From positions 248,001-312,000 of the forward strand of contig NZ_JACXAB010000004.1 in assembly GCF_014699075.1 (NCBI RefSeq): 64,000 nt of DNA. Direction: 5' to 3'. The notes under the pieces were generated by a model. That model searched no databases and was not told where the DNA came from. It worked only from the letters and a program-made list of their open reading frames with translations. This DNA is from Microvirga sp. (GTDB taxonomy: Bacteria; Pseudomonadota; Alphaproteobacteria; Rhizobiales; Beijerinckiaceae). Positions within the stretch are counted from its first letter, which is position 1. Every line of letters begins with the position of its first letter. Of the stretch, positions 1-9,939 are shown in pieces. The translations under genes and the position numbers were made by a program.

Positions 1-3
1 CAT

Positions 4-32
4 AAGGCCGGTGCCACGAGCGCCGGCCTTTT
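4..32 (+). terminator. Rho-independent terminator of a gene to the left
   Basis: An 11-bp stem (arms 4-14 and 20-30, one T-G wobble, 5-nt loop) is followed by a short T run on the plus strand. It probably ends a plus-strand gene lying before the window. The A-rich foot lets it also work on the minus strand after the hydrolase that stops at 63. Confidence 0.75.
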
Positions 33-62
33 GCTATTGGGAGCTTTGAAAGAGAAAGCCGC

Positions 63-719
63 TCAGGCGGCTTCCTCGGCATTGCCCAGGCGCTTGTCGA
101 GGTACTCGTCGACGGACACCATCAGCTCGTCGACACGGCCGTCGAAGAAGTGGTTGGCGCCGTCGATGACGGCGTGTTCGAGCTTCACGCCCTTCTGGGT
201 CTTCACCTTCTCGATGACGCTGATCACATCCTTGACCGGCGCGACACGGTCTTCCGAACCGTGCACGAAAAGGCCGGAGGACGGGCAGGGGGCGAGGAAC
301 GAGAAGTCGTAGCGGTTCGCCATGGCGGCAATCGAGATGAAGCCTTCGATCTCCGGGCGGCGCATGAGGAGCTGCATGCCGATCCAGGCGCCGAAGGACA
401 CGCCGGCGATCCAGCAGGCGCGGGCGTCCGGGTTCATGGCCTGGGCCCAGTCGAGGGCGGCGGCCGCATCGGAAAGTTCGCCCTGACCATGGTCGAAGGC
501 GCCCTGGCTGCGGCCGACGCCGCGGAAGTTGAACCGCAGCACCGAGAAGCCGCGCTTCGCGAAGTCGTAGTACAGGTTGTAGACGATCTGGTTGTTCATC
601 GTCCCGCCGAACTGCGGGTGCGGGTGCAGGATGATGGCGATGGGAGCGCCCTTTTCCTTGGCGGGCTGATAGCGCCCCTCGATGCGACCGGCAGGACCCG
701 TAAAGATGACTTCAGGCAT
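63..719 (-). CDS. Alpha/beta hydrolase (dienelactone-hydrolase-like)
   Basis: A predicted 218-residue cytosolic serine hydrolase of unknown substrate. Visible features are an early HPHPQFGG segment typical of this small alpha/beta-hydrolase group, a nucleophile elbow GVSFGAW, an Asp in HGSEDRVAP and a late His in GANHFF, giving a plausible Ser-Asp-His triad. I start at 719 rather than at the upstream start at 767, because an AAGAGG ribosome site lies 9 nt before this ATG and homologous proteins begin close to MPEVIFTGP. It is transcribed divergently from the iron-sulfur operon, and the shared intergenic region holds the candidate iron box at 810-824. In my recollection this hydrolase often sits beside suf genes in Hyphomicrobiales; a role in iron-sulfur metabolism is not shown by the sequence. 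Confidence 0.85.
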   Translation of the reverse strand: MPEVIFTGPAGRIEGRYQPAKEKGAPIAIILHPHPQFGGTMNNQIVYNLYYDFAKRGFSVLRFNFRGVGRSQGAFDHGQGELSDAAAALDWAQAMNPDARACWIAGVSFGAWIGMQLLMRRPEIEGFISIAAMANRYDFSFLAPCPSSGLFVHGSEDRVAPVKDVISVIEKVKTQKGVKLEHAVIDGANHFFDGRVDELMVSVDEYLDKRLGNAEEAA

Positions 720-809
720 GAACGCGAACCTCTTGCTCACCCCTCCATCGGGAGAGGGAAAACCCATGACAGCCTTGACTCCAGGCCGGGGTTCCTCATA
801 AAAGAACCC

Positions 810-824
810 TTAGAATTATTCTAA
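810..824. promoter_or_regulatory. Perfect 7-1-7 palindrome, candidate Irr (ICE) iron box
   Basis: The 15-mer TTAGAATTATTCTAA is a perfect inverted repeat around one central base, flanked on the right by a further A. It closely matches my recollection of the ICE motif bound by Irr in rhizobia and relatives. It lies 130 nt before the iscS-like start and 91 nt before the divergent hydrolase start. Control of suf genes by iron through Irr or RirA is known in this order; Irr binding here is inference. Confidence 0.6.
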
Positions 825-953
825 ATTGTTCCAATGTTTCATTTCATCCGGGCAGCATAGTCCAGCGGATGAGACATCGGACAGATGTGGTTGCGGTGCT
901 TTAGCACGGCAACCTGGGTCGATTGCAAGAATTTCCTGAGGCTCACGGCAGCT

Positions 954-2126
954 ATGGCGGCAGGCCAGCGCACATATCTCGACCATAATGCGACCTCGCC
1001 CTTGCGGCCCGAGGTTGCCGAGGTTGTGCTGCGCGCCCTCCAGCTTCCCGGAAATGCCTCCTCGGTCCATGCCGAGGGCCGTGCCGCCCGGGCCGAGATC
1101 GAGCGGGCACGCGAGCAGGTGGCCCGCCTCGTGGGTGGGCGGACCAAGAATGTCATCTTCACCAGCGGGGGCACCGAGGCCGCCAATCTCGTTCTGACGT
1201 CGGGCTTCCGCCGCCTCGGTCAGCCGGGATGCACCCGGCTCTTGCTGGGTGCTGCCGAGCACCCATGCGTACTCAACGGACACCGATTCTCCCCGGACGC
1301 TGTCGAGATCATCCCCGTCGATGCCAACGGAGTCCTTGATCTGGCTTGGCTCGAAGTTCGCCTCCGTGAGGTTGGCGAAGAACACGTTCTGGTCTCTGTT
1401 CAGCTTGCGAACAACGAGACTGGCGTGCTCCAACCCGTGGCCGAGGTGGCCCGTCTCGTTCATGAGCATGGCGGGTTGGTCCACACCGACGCGGTTCAGG
1501 CCGCCGGCAAGATCCCGGTCGACATGGCCGAACTCGGGGTCGATGTGCTCACCCTTTCGGCTCACAAGATCGGTGGGACTAAGGGCATCGGCGCCGTGGT
1601 TCTTGCCTCCGACCAGTTCGAGATCGCCGATCGCCTGATCCGAGGCGGCGGGCAGGAGAAGGGCTTTCGGGCCGGCACGGAGAACGTGGCGGCCATCTCG
1701 GGCTTCGGCGCTGCCGCCGAGATCGCCTCAAGCATCCTTGAGCAGGAGGCTGAACGGCTTAAGGCTCTACGGGATGAGGCCGAGACGCTGGTCCGCCGCA
1801 TTGCGCCGGATGCGGTTGTTGTGGGCGCGCAAGCTGAGCGGTTGCCTAATACCTTCGCCTTTGCCATACCCGGCCTCAAGGCCGAGACGGCATTGATCGC
1901 CTTCGATCTGGTGGGGGTGGCCCTGTCCTCCGGTTCGGCCTGCTCGTCCGGAAAGGTCAAGCGGTCGCATGTGCTCGACGCCATGGGCGTGGAGCCGGCC
2001 CTCGCTGAGGGTGTTTTGCGCGTGAGTTTGGGGTGGTCGACCACGAAAGAGGACGTAATCCGTTTTGCGGAGGCGTGCGAAAGGGTGGTCGGCACCTTAT
2101 ATAAGCGGAAGGCGAGCGCGGCCTGA
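954..2126 (+). CDS. iscS: Cysteine desulfurase, IscS/NifS type
   Basis: A PLP enzyme of about 390 residues that removes sulfur from cysteine as a persulfide for Fe-S cluster building. The Schiff-base lysine is Lys205 in LSAHKIGGTKG, and the catalytic Cys330 lies in SSGSACSSG, the flexible-loop form of the IscS/NifS group rather than the SufS group. I start at the ATG at 954, since LDHNATSP then falls at residues 9-16 as in the family; an in-frame ATG at 885 would add 23 unrelated residues. It heads the operon iscS-sufB-sufC-sufD-sufS-sufT, with sufB starting 69 nt downstream, and follows a candidate iron box. A second desulfurase (SufS) sits in the same operon, a common alphaproteobacterial arrangement. 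I see no Rrf2/IscR-type regulator gene next to it. Confidence 0.95.
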   Translation: MAAGQRTYLDHNATSPLRPEVAEVVLRALQLPGNASSVHAEGRAARAEIERAREQVARLVGGRTKNVIFTSGGTEAANLVLTSGFRRLGQPGCTRLLLGAAEHPCVLNGHRFSPDAVEIIPVDANGVLDLAWLEVRLREVGEEHVLVSVQLANNETGVLQPVAEVARLVHEHGGLVHTDAVQAAGKIPVDMAELGVDVLTLSAHKIGGTKGIGAVVLASDQFEIADRLIRGGGQEKGFRAGTENVAAISGFGAAAEIASSILEQEAERLKALRDEAETLVRRIAPDAVVVGAQAERLPNTFAFAIPGLKAETALIAFDLVGVALSSGSACSSGKVKRSHVLDAMGVEPALAEGVLRVSLGWSTTKEDVIRFAEACERVVGTLYKRKASAA

Positions 2127-2195
2127 ACGGCCTCGCTTTTGCATTCCATGTCATCAACCCGCGGCCCTTGAAGCCGTGAGCGGTGGGAGAGACAG

Positions 2196-3668
<1,473 letters not shown>

Positions 3669-3676
3669 CGAACAAG

Positions 3677-3772
3677 CGTCATCCCGGCCAAGCGCAGCGC
3701 GAGCCGGGATCGCGAAAACCAGTTCAACTCGGATAACGATCCTGGATCGGCCTTCAGCCGTCCGGGATGACG
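3677..3772. repeat. Interspersed palindromic element between sufB and sufC
   Basis: Terminal inverted repeats of 11 bp, CGTCATCCCGG at 3677-3687 and CCGGGATGACG at 3762-3772, enclose further internal pairing such as CCCGGC with GCCGGG. This family of short repeats is scattered in genomes of this order. It is transcribed within the operon and could form an RNA hairpin that affects mRNA decay between sufB and sufC. Confidence 0.75.
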
Positions 3773-3788
3773 TGAATGGAATTCAACA

Positions 3789-4541
3789 ATGCTCGAAATC
3801 AAGAACCTGGTTGTCCAGATCGAGGACAAGCGCATTCTCAACGGCCTCAACCTCACCGTGAACAAGGGCGAGGTCGCCGCCATCATGGGGCCGAACGGCT
3901 CCGGCAAGTCGACCCTGTCCTATGTGATCGCCGGGAAGGAGGACTACGAGGTCCTCGATGGCGAGATCCTGCTCAACGGCGAGAACGTGCTGGAGATGGA
4001 ACCTGACCAGCGCGCCGCCGCTGGCGTGTTCCTGGCGTTCCAGTACCCGCTGGAAATCCCCGGCGTCGCCTCCATGACCTTCCTGAAGGCCACCCTCAAC
4101 GCCCAGCGCAAGGCACGCGGCGAGGCGGAACTGACCACGCCGGATTTCATCAAGCGCGTGAACGCGGCTGCCACCCAGCTCGAGATCCCCAAGGACATGC
4201 TCAAGCGCGCCCTCAATGTCGGCTTCTCCGGCGGTGAGAAGAAGCGCATGGAGATCCTGCAGATGGCGCTGCTCCAGCCGTCCTTCTGCATCCTGGACGA
4301 GACCGATTCCGGCCTCGACATCGACGCGCTGCGCATCGTGTCCGAGGGCGTGAACGCGCTCCGCTCAGACGACCGCGCCTTCCTGGTCATCACCCACTAC
4401 CAGCGCCTGCTCAACCACATCGTGCCCGACACCGTGCACGTCATGTCGGCCGGCCGCATCGTGAAGACGGGCGGCAAGGAATTAGCGCTGGAACTCGAGG
4501 CCAACGGCTACGCCGATTACCGGGAAACTGAGGCTGCTTGA
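3789..4541 (+). CDS. sufC: Fe-S assembly ATPase SufC
   Basis: SufC, 250 residues, is the ABC-type ATPase that drives conformational change of the SufBC2D scaffold; it is soluble, not a transporter. Walker A GPNGSGKS lies at residues 34-41, the Q-loop in FQYPLEIPG, the signature motif in the SufC-specific form [10 protein letters not shown], and Walker B in [11 protein letters not shown]. The family hallmark VITHYQRLL follows. The next gene, sufD, begins one base after this stop, which suggests translational coupling. The ribosome site before 3789 is weak and lies just after the interspersed repeat. Confidence 0.97.
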   Translation: MLEIKNLVVQIEDKRILNGLNLTVNKGEVAAIMGPNGSGKSTLSYVIAGKEDYEVLDGEILLNGENVLEMEPDQRAAAGVFLAFQYPLEIPGVASMTFLKATLNAQRKARGEAELTTPDFIKRVNAAATQLEIPKDMLKRALNVGFSGGEKKRMEILQMALLQPSFCILDETDSGLDIDALRIVSEGVNALRSDDRAFLVITHYQRLLNHIVPDTVHVMSAGRIVKTGGKELALELEANGYADYRETEAA

Positions 4542-4542
4542 T

Positions 4543-5856
4543 ATGGCTGACGTCACCCTCATGAAGACGCCGGCGGAAACCGCGCTGGCGCAGGCTTTCG
4601 AGAGCGCCAAGACCCTGTTGCCGGGCAATGTGGAATCGCGCGCTCAGGCCTTCGAGCTCTTCACCCAGCGTGGCCTCCCGCACCGCCGGGTGGAGGAGTT
4701 CAAGTACACCGACCTGCGCGCCTTCCTGCGCGAGATTGCGCCTTTCGCTTCGGCTCCCTCGGCTGACGAGGCCAAGGCCGCTCTGGCAAACGCAAAGGCG
4801 CTCGCCGGTGCTGAGGCGCTGCAGGTGCCGTTCGTGAACGGACATCTCGTGCGCGAGGCGGTGGACTTCCACAATCTCCCTGAGAACGTGGAAATCGTCC
4901 CCCTGACCGAGGCGCTCGCCGACAATCATGATTGGCTCGCCAAGCTCAGCCCCGTGAAATGGGCGAGCGAGAATCCGGTCTACCAGCTCAACACGTCCTT
5001 CATGGCCGACGGGGTGATGATCCGGATCGCCGGACCGGTCGAAACGCCGGTTCACCTGCGCTTCGTCACCTCTGCAACTTCGGCCGTCGCCACGGCAACG
5101 CGCATTCTCGTGGTCGTGGAGAAGGGCGCCTCGGTGACCCTGTTCGAGACGCACGAGAGCACGAACGGTGCCAACCACCAGCCGAACGATGTGATCGAAA
5201 TGATCGCAGGCGACCGTACCAACGTGCAGCATGTGCGCGTCAATGCCGAGGGCGACAAGGCGCTGGCTCTCTCCACCCTTGCCGCCAAGATCGGCGGCGA
5301 GGCGGTGTTCAACAGCATCAACGTGGTGGCCGGTTCCGCCACATCCCGGCACCAGGTCTTCGCCGTTCTCGACGGTGAGAATACCAACCTGCGCGTTAAT
5401 GGCGCCACCATGCTGAAGGGCATGCAGCACGCCGACTCGACGCTGGTCGTGGAGCATGCGGCTCCCCATTGCGAGAGCCGCGAGCTGTTCAAGACGGTCA
5501 TCGACAACGAGGCGACCGGCGTCTTCCAGGGCAAGATCATTGTCCCGCATCATGCCCAGAAGACCGATGGACGCATGATGTCGGCAGCGCTCCTCCTGGA
5601 AGAGGGCGGCTCCATGAACAACAAGCCGGAACTCGAGATCTTCGCGGACGACGTGCAGTGCGCCCACGGTGCTACCTGCGGCCAGCTCGACGAGGACCTC
5701 CTGTTCTACCTCATGGCCCGCGGCCTCCCCAAGAAGGAGGCCGAAAGCCTCCTGGTTCAGGCTTTCCTGGGCGAGGCGCTTGAGTTCGTCGAGAACGAGG
5801 CCGCCCGCGAGGCGCTTGTCGGCACGGTTGAGGGCTGGCTGAAGGCGCGCGCCTGA
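4543..5856 (+). CDS. sufD: Fe-S cluster assembly protein SufD
   Basis: SufD, 437 residues, is the SufB paralogue in the SufBC2D complex and has been linked to iron supply for cluster assembly. The N-terminal part holds RRVEEFKYTDLR, a recurring SufD motif. The C-terminal beta-helix contains CAHGATCGQLDED, which includes the histidine (HGAT) that matters in E. coli SufD. Its tail VQAFLGEALE is typical of the SufC-contact helix. It follows sufC by one base and precedes a 141-bp palindromic repeat, after which sufS starts. Confidence 0.96.
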   Translation: MADVTLMKTPAETALAQAFESAKTLLPGNVESRAQAFELFTQRGLPHRRVEEFKYTDLRAFLREIAPFASAPSADEAKAALANAKALAGAEALQVPFVNGHLVREAVDFHNLPENVEIVPLTEALADNHDWLAKLSPVKWASENPVYQLNTSFMADGVMIRIAGPVETPVHLRFVTSATSAVATATRILVVVEKGASVTLFETHESTNGANHQPNDVIEMIAGDRTNVQHVRVNAEGDKALALSTLAAKIGGEAVFNSINVVAGSATSRHQVFAVLDGENTNLRVNGATMLKGMQHADSTLVVEHAAPHCESRELFKTVIDNEATGVFQGKIIVPHHAQKTDGRMMSAALLLEEGGSMNNKPELEIFADDVQCAHGATCGQLDEDLLFYLMARGLPKKEAESLLVQAFLGEALEFVENEAAREALVGTVEGWLKARA

Positions 5857-5858
5857 TG

Positions 5859-5999
5859 TTTCCCTCCCCCTTGCGGGGAGGGTGGCTGGAGTGAGCGCAA
5901 GCGAACGGAAGTCGGGTGGGGGTGGTGCAGAATGAACCGCATAGAGTGCCTTCTGCACCACCCCCACCCCTGACCCCTCCCCGCAAGGGGGAGGGGAAA
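5859..5999. repeat. Nested palindromic repeat between sufD and sufS
   Basis: A large two-level inverted repeat. The outer arms of about 24 nt (5859-5882 and 5974-5999) are near perfect, with one extra C on the right; inner arms of 17 bp (5916-5932 and 5951-5967) are perfect. The C/G-rich outer arms (CCCTCCCC) are typical of a repeat family common in Hyphomicrobiales. It ends 9 nt before sufS, and its right arm may supply purines near the sufS ribosome site. An open reading frame runs through it but is not part of SufS. Confidence 0.8.
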
Positions 6000-6008
6000 G
6001 AGGCAGCG

Positions 6009-7244
6009 ATGAACATGCAAGTGAAGCCATACGACATCGAAGCCGTCCGGGCGGAGTTTCCGATCCTGGCGCAGCAGGTCTATGGCAAGCCGCTCGTCTA
6101 TCTCGACTCTGCCGCCTCGGCCCAGAAGCCGCGTGCGGTGATCGACGCCATGGTGAACACCATGCAGACGGGCTACGCCAACGTTCACCGTGGCCTGCAC
6201 CACATGGCCAATGTGGCGACGGAAGGCTTCGAGCGCGCCCGCGAGACCGTGCGCGAGTTTCTCAACGCCGGTTCCATCGACGAGATCGTGTTCACCAAGT
6301 CGGCCACGGAAGCCTACAACCTCGTGGCGGATTCCTTCGGACGCATAAATATCGGGGAAGGCGACGAGATCATCCTCTCCATCATGGAGCACCACTCCAA
6401 CATCGTGCCCTGGCATTTGCTCCGCGAGCGCAAGGGTGCGGTGATCAAGTGGGCTCCGGTGGACGACGAGGGCAACTTCCTCGTCGAGGAGTTCGAGAAG
6501 CTCTTCTCAGCCAGAACCAAGATTGTCGCCATCACCCACATGTCGAACGTGCTGGGCACGGTGACGCCGATCAAGGAGATCATCCGCATCGCCCATGACC
6601 GTGGCGTTCCGGTGCTGGTCGACGGGGCTCAGGGCGCGGTCCATCTCCAGGTGGACGTGCGCGATCTCGATGCGGATTTCTACGTTTTCACCGGCCACAA
6701 GGTCTACGGGCCGACGGGCATCGGCGTGCTCTACGGCAAGCGCGAGTGGCTGGAGAAGATGCCACCCTACCAGGGCGGCGGCGAGATGATCCGGGAGGTG
6801 CTCTGTGAGGGCATCACCTACAACGACCCGCCGCACCGCTTCGAGGCGGGAACCCCGCCGATCATCGAGGCCATCGGCCTCGACGCGGCTCTCAGGTTCA
6901 TGATGAGCCTCGGGCGCGAGAACATCCAGGCCCACGAGGCGGCACTGTCGCAATATGCGCATGAGCGGTTGCGGGCCATGAACTCTGTGCGCATCATCGG
7001 GCAGGCCAAGGGCAAGGGCGCCATCATCGCCTTCGAGATGAAGGGGGCGCATGCCCACGATGTCGCCACCGTGATCGACCGGCAGGGCGTCGCGGTCCGG
7101 GCCGGCACGCACTGCGCCATGCCGCTGCTGAACCGCTTCGGCGCAACCTCGACATGCCGGGCCTCGTTTGGCCTCTACAACACCATGCAAGAAGTCGATA
7201 AGCTGGCGGACGCCCTGCAGAAGGCGGAAGCCCTGTTTGCTTGA
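6009..7244 (+). CDS. sufS: Cysteine desulfurase SufS
   Basis: SufS, 411 residues, is the second PLP-dependent cysteine desulfurase of the operon and feeds sulfur to SufBCD. Lys231 in FTGHKVYGPTG is the PLP lysine, and Cys369 in RAGTHCAMP is the persulfide-forming residue in the tight-loop SufS form. ANVHRGLHHMAN near residue 60 is also characteristic. The start is set at the ATG at 6009, where homology begins (YDIEAVRAEFP) and an AAAGAGG ribosome site precedes; the frame stays open upstream only because it crosses the palindromic repeat. SufT starts 10 nt after its stop. No sufE or sufU partner is visible in the window. Confidence 0.97.
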   Translation: MNMQVKPYDIEAVRAEFPILAQQVYGKPLVYLDSAASAQKPRAVIDAMVNTMQTGYANVHRGLHHMANVATEGFERARETVREFLNAGSIDEIVFTKSATEAYNLVADSFGRINIGEGDEIILSIMEHHSNIVPWHLLRERKGAVIKWAPVDDEGNFLVEEFEKLFSARTKIVAITHMSNVLGTVTPIKEIIRIAHDRGVPVLVDGAQGAVHLQVDVRDLDADFYVFTGHKVYGPTGIGVLYGKREWLEKMPPYQGGGEMIREVLCEGITYNDPPHRFEAGTPPIIEAIGLDAALRFMMSLGRENIQAHEAALSQYAHERLRAMNSVRIIGQAKGKGAIIAFEMKGAHAHDVATVIDRQGVAVRAGTHCAMPLLNRFGATSTCRASFGLYNTMQEVDKLADALQKAEALFA

Positions 7245-7254
7245 GGATGAACCT

Positions 7255-7626
7255 GTGAACGACCAATCCCCATCCAACGCGCCGCAGGTGTCCCCTGGCT
7301 CCGCGATCCCGCCGGAAGAGCTCGACCGCATGACGGACGACATCGTCGCGGCCCTGAAGACCGTTTATGACCCGGAGATCCCGTCCGACATCTACGAGCT
7401 CGGCCTGATCTACCGGGTCGACATCGACGATGACCGGAACGTCGCCATCGACATGACCCTGACGGCTCCAGGCTGCCCTGTGGCCGGCGAGATGCCCGGC
7501 TGGGTGGAGAACGCCGTCGCCACGGTTCAGGGCGTCCAGAGCGTCAAGGTGAACATGGTCTTCGATCCGCCGTGGGATCAGAGCCGCATGTCCGACGAGG
7601 CGCGGGTCGCGCTCGATATGTGGTGA
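7255..7626 (+). CDS. sufT: SufT, DUF59/MIP18-family Fe-S maturation protein
   Basis: A small cytosolic protein of 123 residues in the DUF59 (MIP18, PaaD-like) family, which helps mature Fe-S proteins. Family motifs are DPEIPSDIYELGLIY near residues 42-56 and MTLTAPGCPVAGEMP further on; the single Cys of APGCP is the conserved one. It begins with GTG at 7255, preceded by GAGGAT that overlaps the end of sufS. It is the last gene of the continuous suf block: sufA, which would be expected next, lies 4.3 kb further on. Two palindromic repeats follow the stop. Confidence 0.93.
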   Translation: MNDQSPSNAPQVSPGSAIPPEELDRMTDDIVAALKTVYDPEIPSDIYELGLIYRVDIDDDRNVAIDMTLTAPGCPVAGEMPGWVENAVATVQGVQSVKVNMVFDPPWDQSRMSDEARVALDMW

Positions 7627-7662
7627 GGCTTAGGCTTCAGCCCTTTTGAATTTTGCGACGTC

Positions 7663-7685
7663 ATGGCCGGGCTTGTCCCGGCCAT
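7663..7685. repeat. Short palindrome (ATGGCCGGG arms) after sufT
   Basis: Perfect 9-bp arms ATGGCCGGG and CCCGGCCAT with a 5-nt loop. This is a well-known interspersed hairpin type in Rhizobiales. A short T-rich stretch follows, so it could also act as terminator of the suf operon. Confidence 0.65.
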
Positions 7686-7702
7686 TTTCATTTGAAACTC
7701 AC

Positions 7703-7744
7703 TGTCATTCCGGGCTCGCACCAGAGGTGCGCCCCGGAATGACA
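7703..7744. repeat. Second palindromic element between sufT and the SDR gene
   Basis: Perfect 12-bp arms TGTCATTCCGGG and CCCGGAATGACA (7703-7714, 7733-7744) with an inner GCACC/GGTGC hairpin. Its outer sequence resembles the element between sufB and sufC, so it may belong to the same family. It lies in the convergent gap between sufT and the minus-strand SDR gene. Confidence 0.7.
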
Positions 7745-7753
7745 AGAGGGCAT

Positions 7754-8518
7754 TTATGTCCGGTTGATAGACACGCCTCCGTCGACGAGCAGGGCCGTTC
7801 CCGTCGTGAAGCTCGATGCGTCGGAGGCAAGGTAGAGCGCCGATCGGGCGATTTCCTCGGGCCGGGCAAGCCGCTTCAGAGCGTAGAGGCCCTCGACAAA
7901 CGCCTTTGCTTCGGGCGTGCTGATCCAGGCTTCGGCCAAAGGCGTATCCGTGCCGCCCGGCAGTAAGGCGTTGACGCGGATGCCCCGTGGGCCGAATTCG
8001 CTGGCGAGAGACTGGGTGAGGCCGATCAGACCCGACTTGCTGGCAGCGTAGGAGGCGGCCCCGGGGAATCCTGCCGTGTAGCCGACGAAGGTCGAGGTGA
8101 AGATCGCGGAGCCGCAACCGCGGTCGAGCATGGCCGGGATCTGGTACTTGGCACCCAGAAAAGCCGCCGTGAGATTGACCGCGAGAGTCTCATTCCACCC
8201 GGCCAGCGAGGTGCCAGGCGTCGGCCCCATTTCGCCATTCATGCCCGCATTGTTGAAGGCAATGTCGAGGCCGCCGAACTGGCTGATCGCCGTCTCGACC
8301 AGCGCGTGGGCCAGAGCCTCGTCCTTGATGTCGCCGGCCAAAGCGACGGCGCGTCCGCCCTCCGCCTTGATCTCTGAGACCAGCTCGTTCAAGGCATCTG
8401 AACGCCGTGCGGTGACGATGACGTTGGCACCCTCACGCGCAAAGAGCCGAGCCGTGGCATAGCCGATGCCCGAGCTGGCGCCGGTCACAATGGCAGTCTT
8501 GTTCCTAAGCGTTGTCAT
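7754..8518 (-). CDS. Short-chain dehydrogenase/reductase
   Basis: A classical SDR of 254 residues, predicted to be a cytosolic NAD(P)-dependent oxidoreductase of unknown substrate. The Rossmann motif TGASSGIG is at residues 12-19, NNAG at 89-92, and the catalytic Ser142, Tyr157 and Lys161 fall in TSTF and SYAASK. The Arg-rich ARR at residues 37-39, after the second strand, suggests a preference for NADP. I start at 8518, where GAGGAAAG lies 8 nt upstream, rather than at a start 16 codons earlier. It interrupts the path between sufT and sufA and is divergent from the flavin monooxygenase. Its closest annotated relatives would probably be glucose dehydrogenase-like or ketoreductase-like SDRs; the sequence does not settle the substrate. 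Confidence 0.9.
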   Translation of the reverse strand: MTTLRNKTAIVTGASSGIGYATARLFAREGANVIVTARRSDALNELVSEIKAEGGRAVALAGDIKDEALAHALVETAISQFGGLDIAFNNAGMNGEMGPTPGTSLAGWNETLAVNLTAAFLGAKYQIPAMLDRGCGSAIFTSTFVGYTAGFPGAASYAASKSGLIGLTQSLASEFGPRGIRVNALLPGGTDTPLAEAWISTPEAKAFVEGLYALKRLARPEEIARSALYLASDASSFTTGTALLVDGGVSINRT

Positions 8519-8718
8519 ATTGAGATCTTTCCTCATCGAGCTCATGGCTCTGGATTGGGATCTCAAATTACTCCCCGGCTTCCGACCCGCTTTCTGCGCC
8601 CGATTCCTGTGATGGGGCTTGGTCTCACATCATTCCCCCTGTCTGGCTTTGGCTTGGGAGGAAAACACGCTAGGCTCGGCTTGCATCCGAGAGGTTGCTG
8701 GTCTTCCTGAGGGAGCCG

Positions 8719-9939
8719 ATGAACACGCCTCATGCGTCTGAAACCCTCCACGTTCGCTGCTGCATTGCTGGCGGTGGGCCGGCCGGCATGATGCTGGGGC
8801 TTCTGCTGGCCCGGCAGGGCGTGGAGGTGCTGGTTCTCGAAAAGCATGCGGATTTCCTGCGCGATTTCCGTGGCGACACCATTCACCCGTCGACCCTCGA
8901 GGTCATGCACGAACTCGGCCTGCTCGATGAGTTTCTCGCCCGGCCGCACCATCGCGTCCAGACGGTCAGCCTCGTGGTCGGAGGCGTGCCTCTGACGCTC
9001 GGCGACTTCTCGCATCTGCCGACCCGCTGCAAGTTCATCGCCTTCATGCCGCAATGGGAGTTCCTCGACTTCCTGGCCGATCACGCCCGCGAGTACCCTC
9101 ACTTCAAGCTCCGGATGCAGGCGGAGGTGACGGATCTGATCGAGGAGCAGGGCAGGGTCGTGGGGGCTCGAATTTCGACACCGGAGGGACCCCTTGAGGT
9201 GAGGGCCGATCTCCTGGTGGCTGCCGATGGCCGACGCTCCGTAGTGCGCGACAAGGCAGGCCTAGAGGTGCTGGATGTGGGCGCGCCGATGGATGTGCTG
9301 TGGATGCGGGTATCGAAGCACGCTGGTGATCCGAGCCAGCTGCTCGGGCGCATCGAAGCCGGTCAGATGCTCGTGATGATCGACCGGGGCGATTACTGGC
9401 AGTGCGCCTACCTCATCGCAAAAGGTTCGCTGGAGCGGCTCAAGCAGGAGGGGCTTCCGGCTTTCCGGGAGAAGCTCACGCGGGTTGCTCCATTTTTGGC
9501 AGATCGTCTTGAGGAGCTGCAATCCTGGGATGACATCAAGCTTCTGACCGTCGCAGTCGACCGGCTCAAGCAATGGTACAGGCCGGGGCTACTCTGCATC
9601 GGCGATGCGGCCCATGCCATGTCGCCCGCGGGCGGAGTGGGCATCAATCTCGCGATCCAGGATGCAATTGCAACAGCCAACATTCTCGGGCCGCGGCTCA
9701 AGCGCGGCCCCGTCGCTGTTGAGAAGCTGGCTCTCGTGCAGAAACGCCGCGAGTGGCCGACCCGGATGACTCAGAGGCTGCAGGTGCTGCTCCAGAACAG
9801 GCTGATCACGCCGGTTCTCAACAGCACGCAGCCCGTCTCACCGCCCTGGCTCATCCGGTGGCTGGCGCAGCAGCCGCTGTTCCGGCGCATCCCCGCCCGC
9901 CTTGTCGGCATAGGCTTTCGGCCCGAGCACGTGCGCTGA
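8719..9939 (+). CDS. FAD-dependent aromatic-type monooxygenase
   Basis: A group A flavoprotein monooxygenase of 406 residues (UbiH / p-hydroxybenzoate hydroxylase superfamily). The N-terminal dinucleotide fold has CIAGGGPAGMMLG near residues 16-28, the ribose-binding Glu in LVLEKH, and the C-terminal FAD motif CIGDAAHAMSPAGGVGINLA. FRGDTIHPSTLEVMHELGL is a pattern seen in FAD-dependent oxidoreductases of this clade. The ATG at 8719 has a GAGGGAG ribosome site. The last 102 nt overlap the 3' end of the minus-strand Kef-type antiporter in a tail-to-tail arrangement. The substrate cannot be read from the sequence. Confidence 0.9.
   Translation: MNTPHASETLHVRCCIAGGGPAGMMLGLLLARQGVEVLVLEKHADFLRDFRGDTIHPSTLEVMHELGLLDEFLARPHHRVQTVSLVVGGVPLTLGDFSHLPTRCKFIAFMPQWEFLDFLADHAREYPHFKLRMQAEVTDLIEEQGRVVGARISTPEGPLEVRADLLVAADGRRSVVRDKAGLEVLDVGAPMDVLWMRVSKHAGDPSQLLGRIEAGQMLVMIDRGDYWQCAYLIAKGSLERLKQEGLPAFREKLTRVAPFLADRLEELQSWDDIKLLTVAVDRLKQWYRPGLLCIGDAAHAMSPAGGVGINLAIQDAIATANILGPRLKRGPVAVEKLALVQKRREWPTRMTQRLQVLLQNRLITPVLNSTQPVSPPWLIRWLAQQPLFRRIPARLVGIGFRPEHVR

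Noticed and set aside
885..953. Earlier ATG for the iscS-like gene
   Set aside because: It would add 23 residues with Cys and Trp unlike the family; the motif spacing fits the start at 954.
5916..6008. N-terminal extension of SufS
   Set aside because: The extra codons come from the palindromic repeat; homology and ribosome site fit the ATG at 6009.
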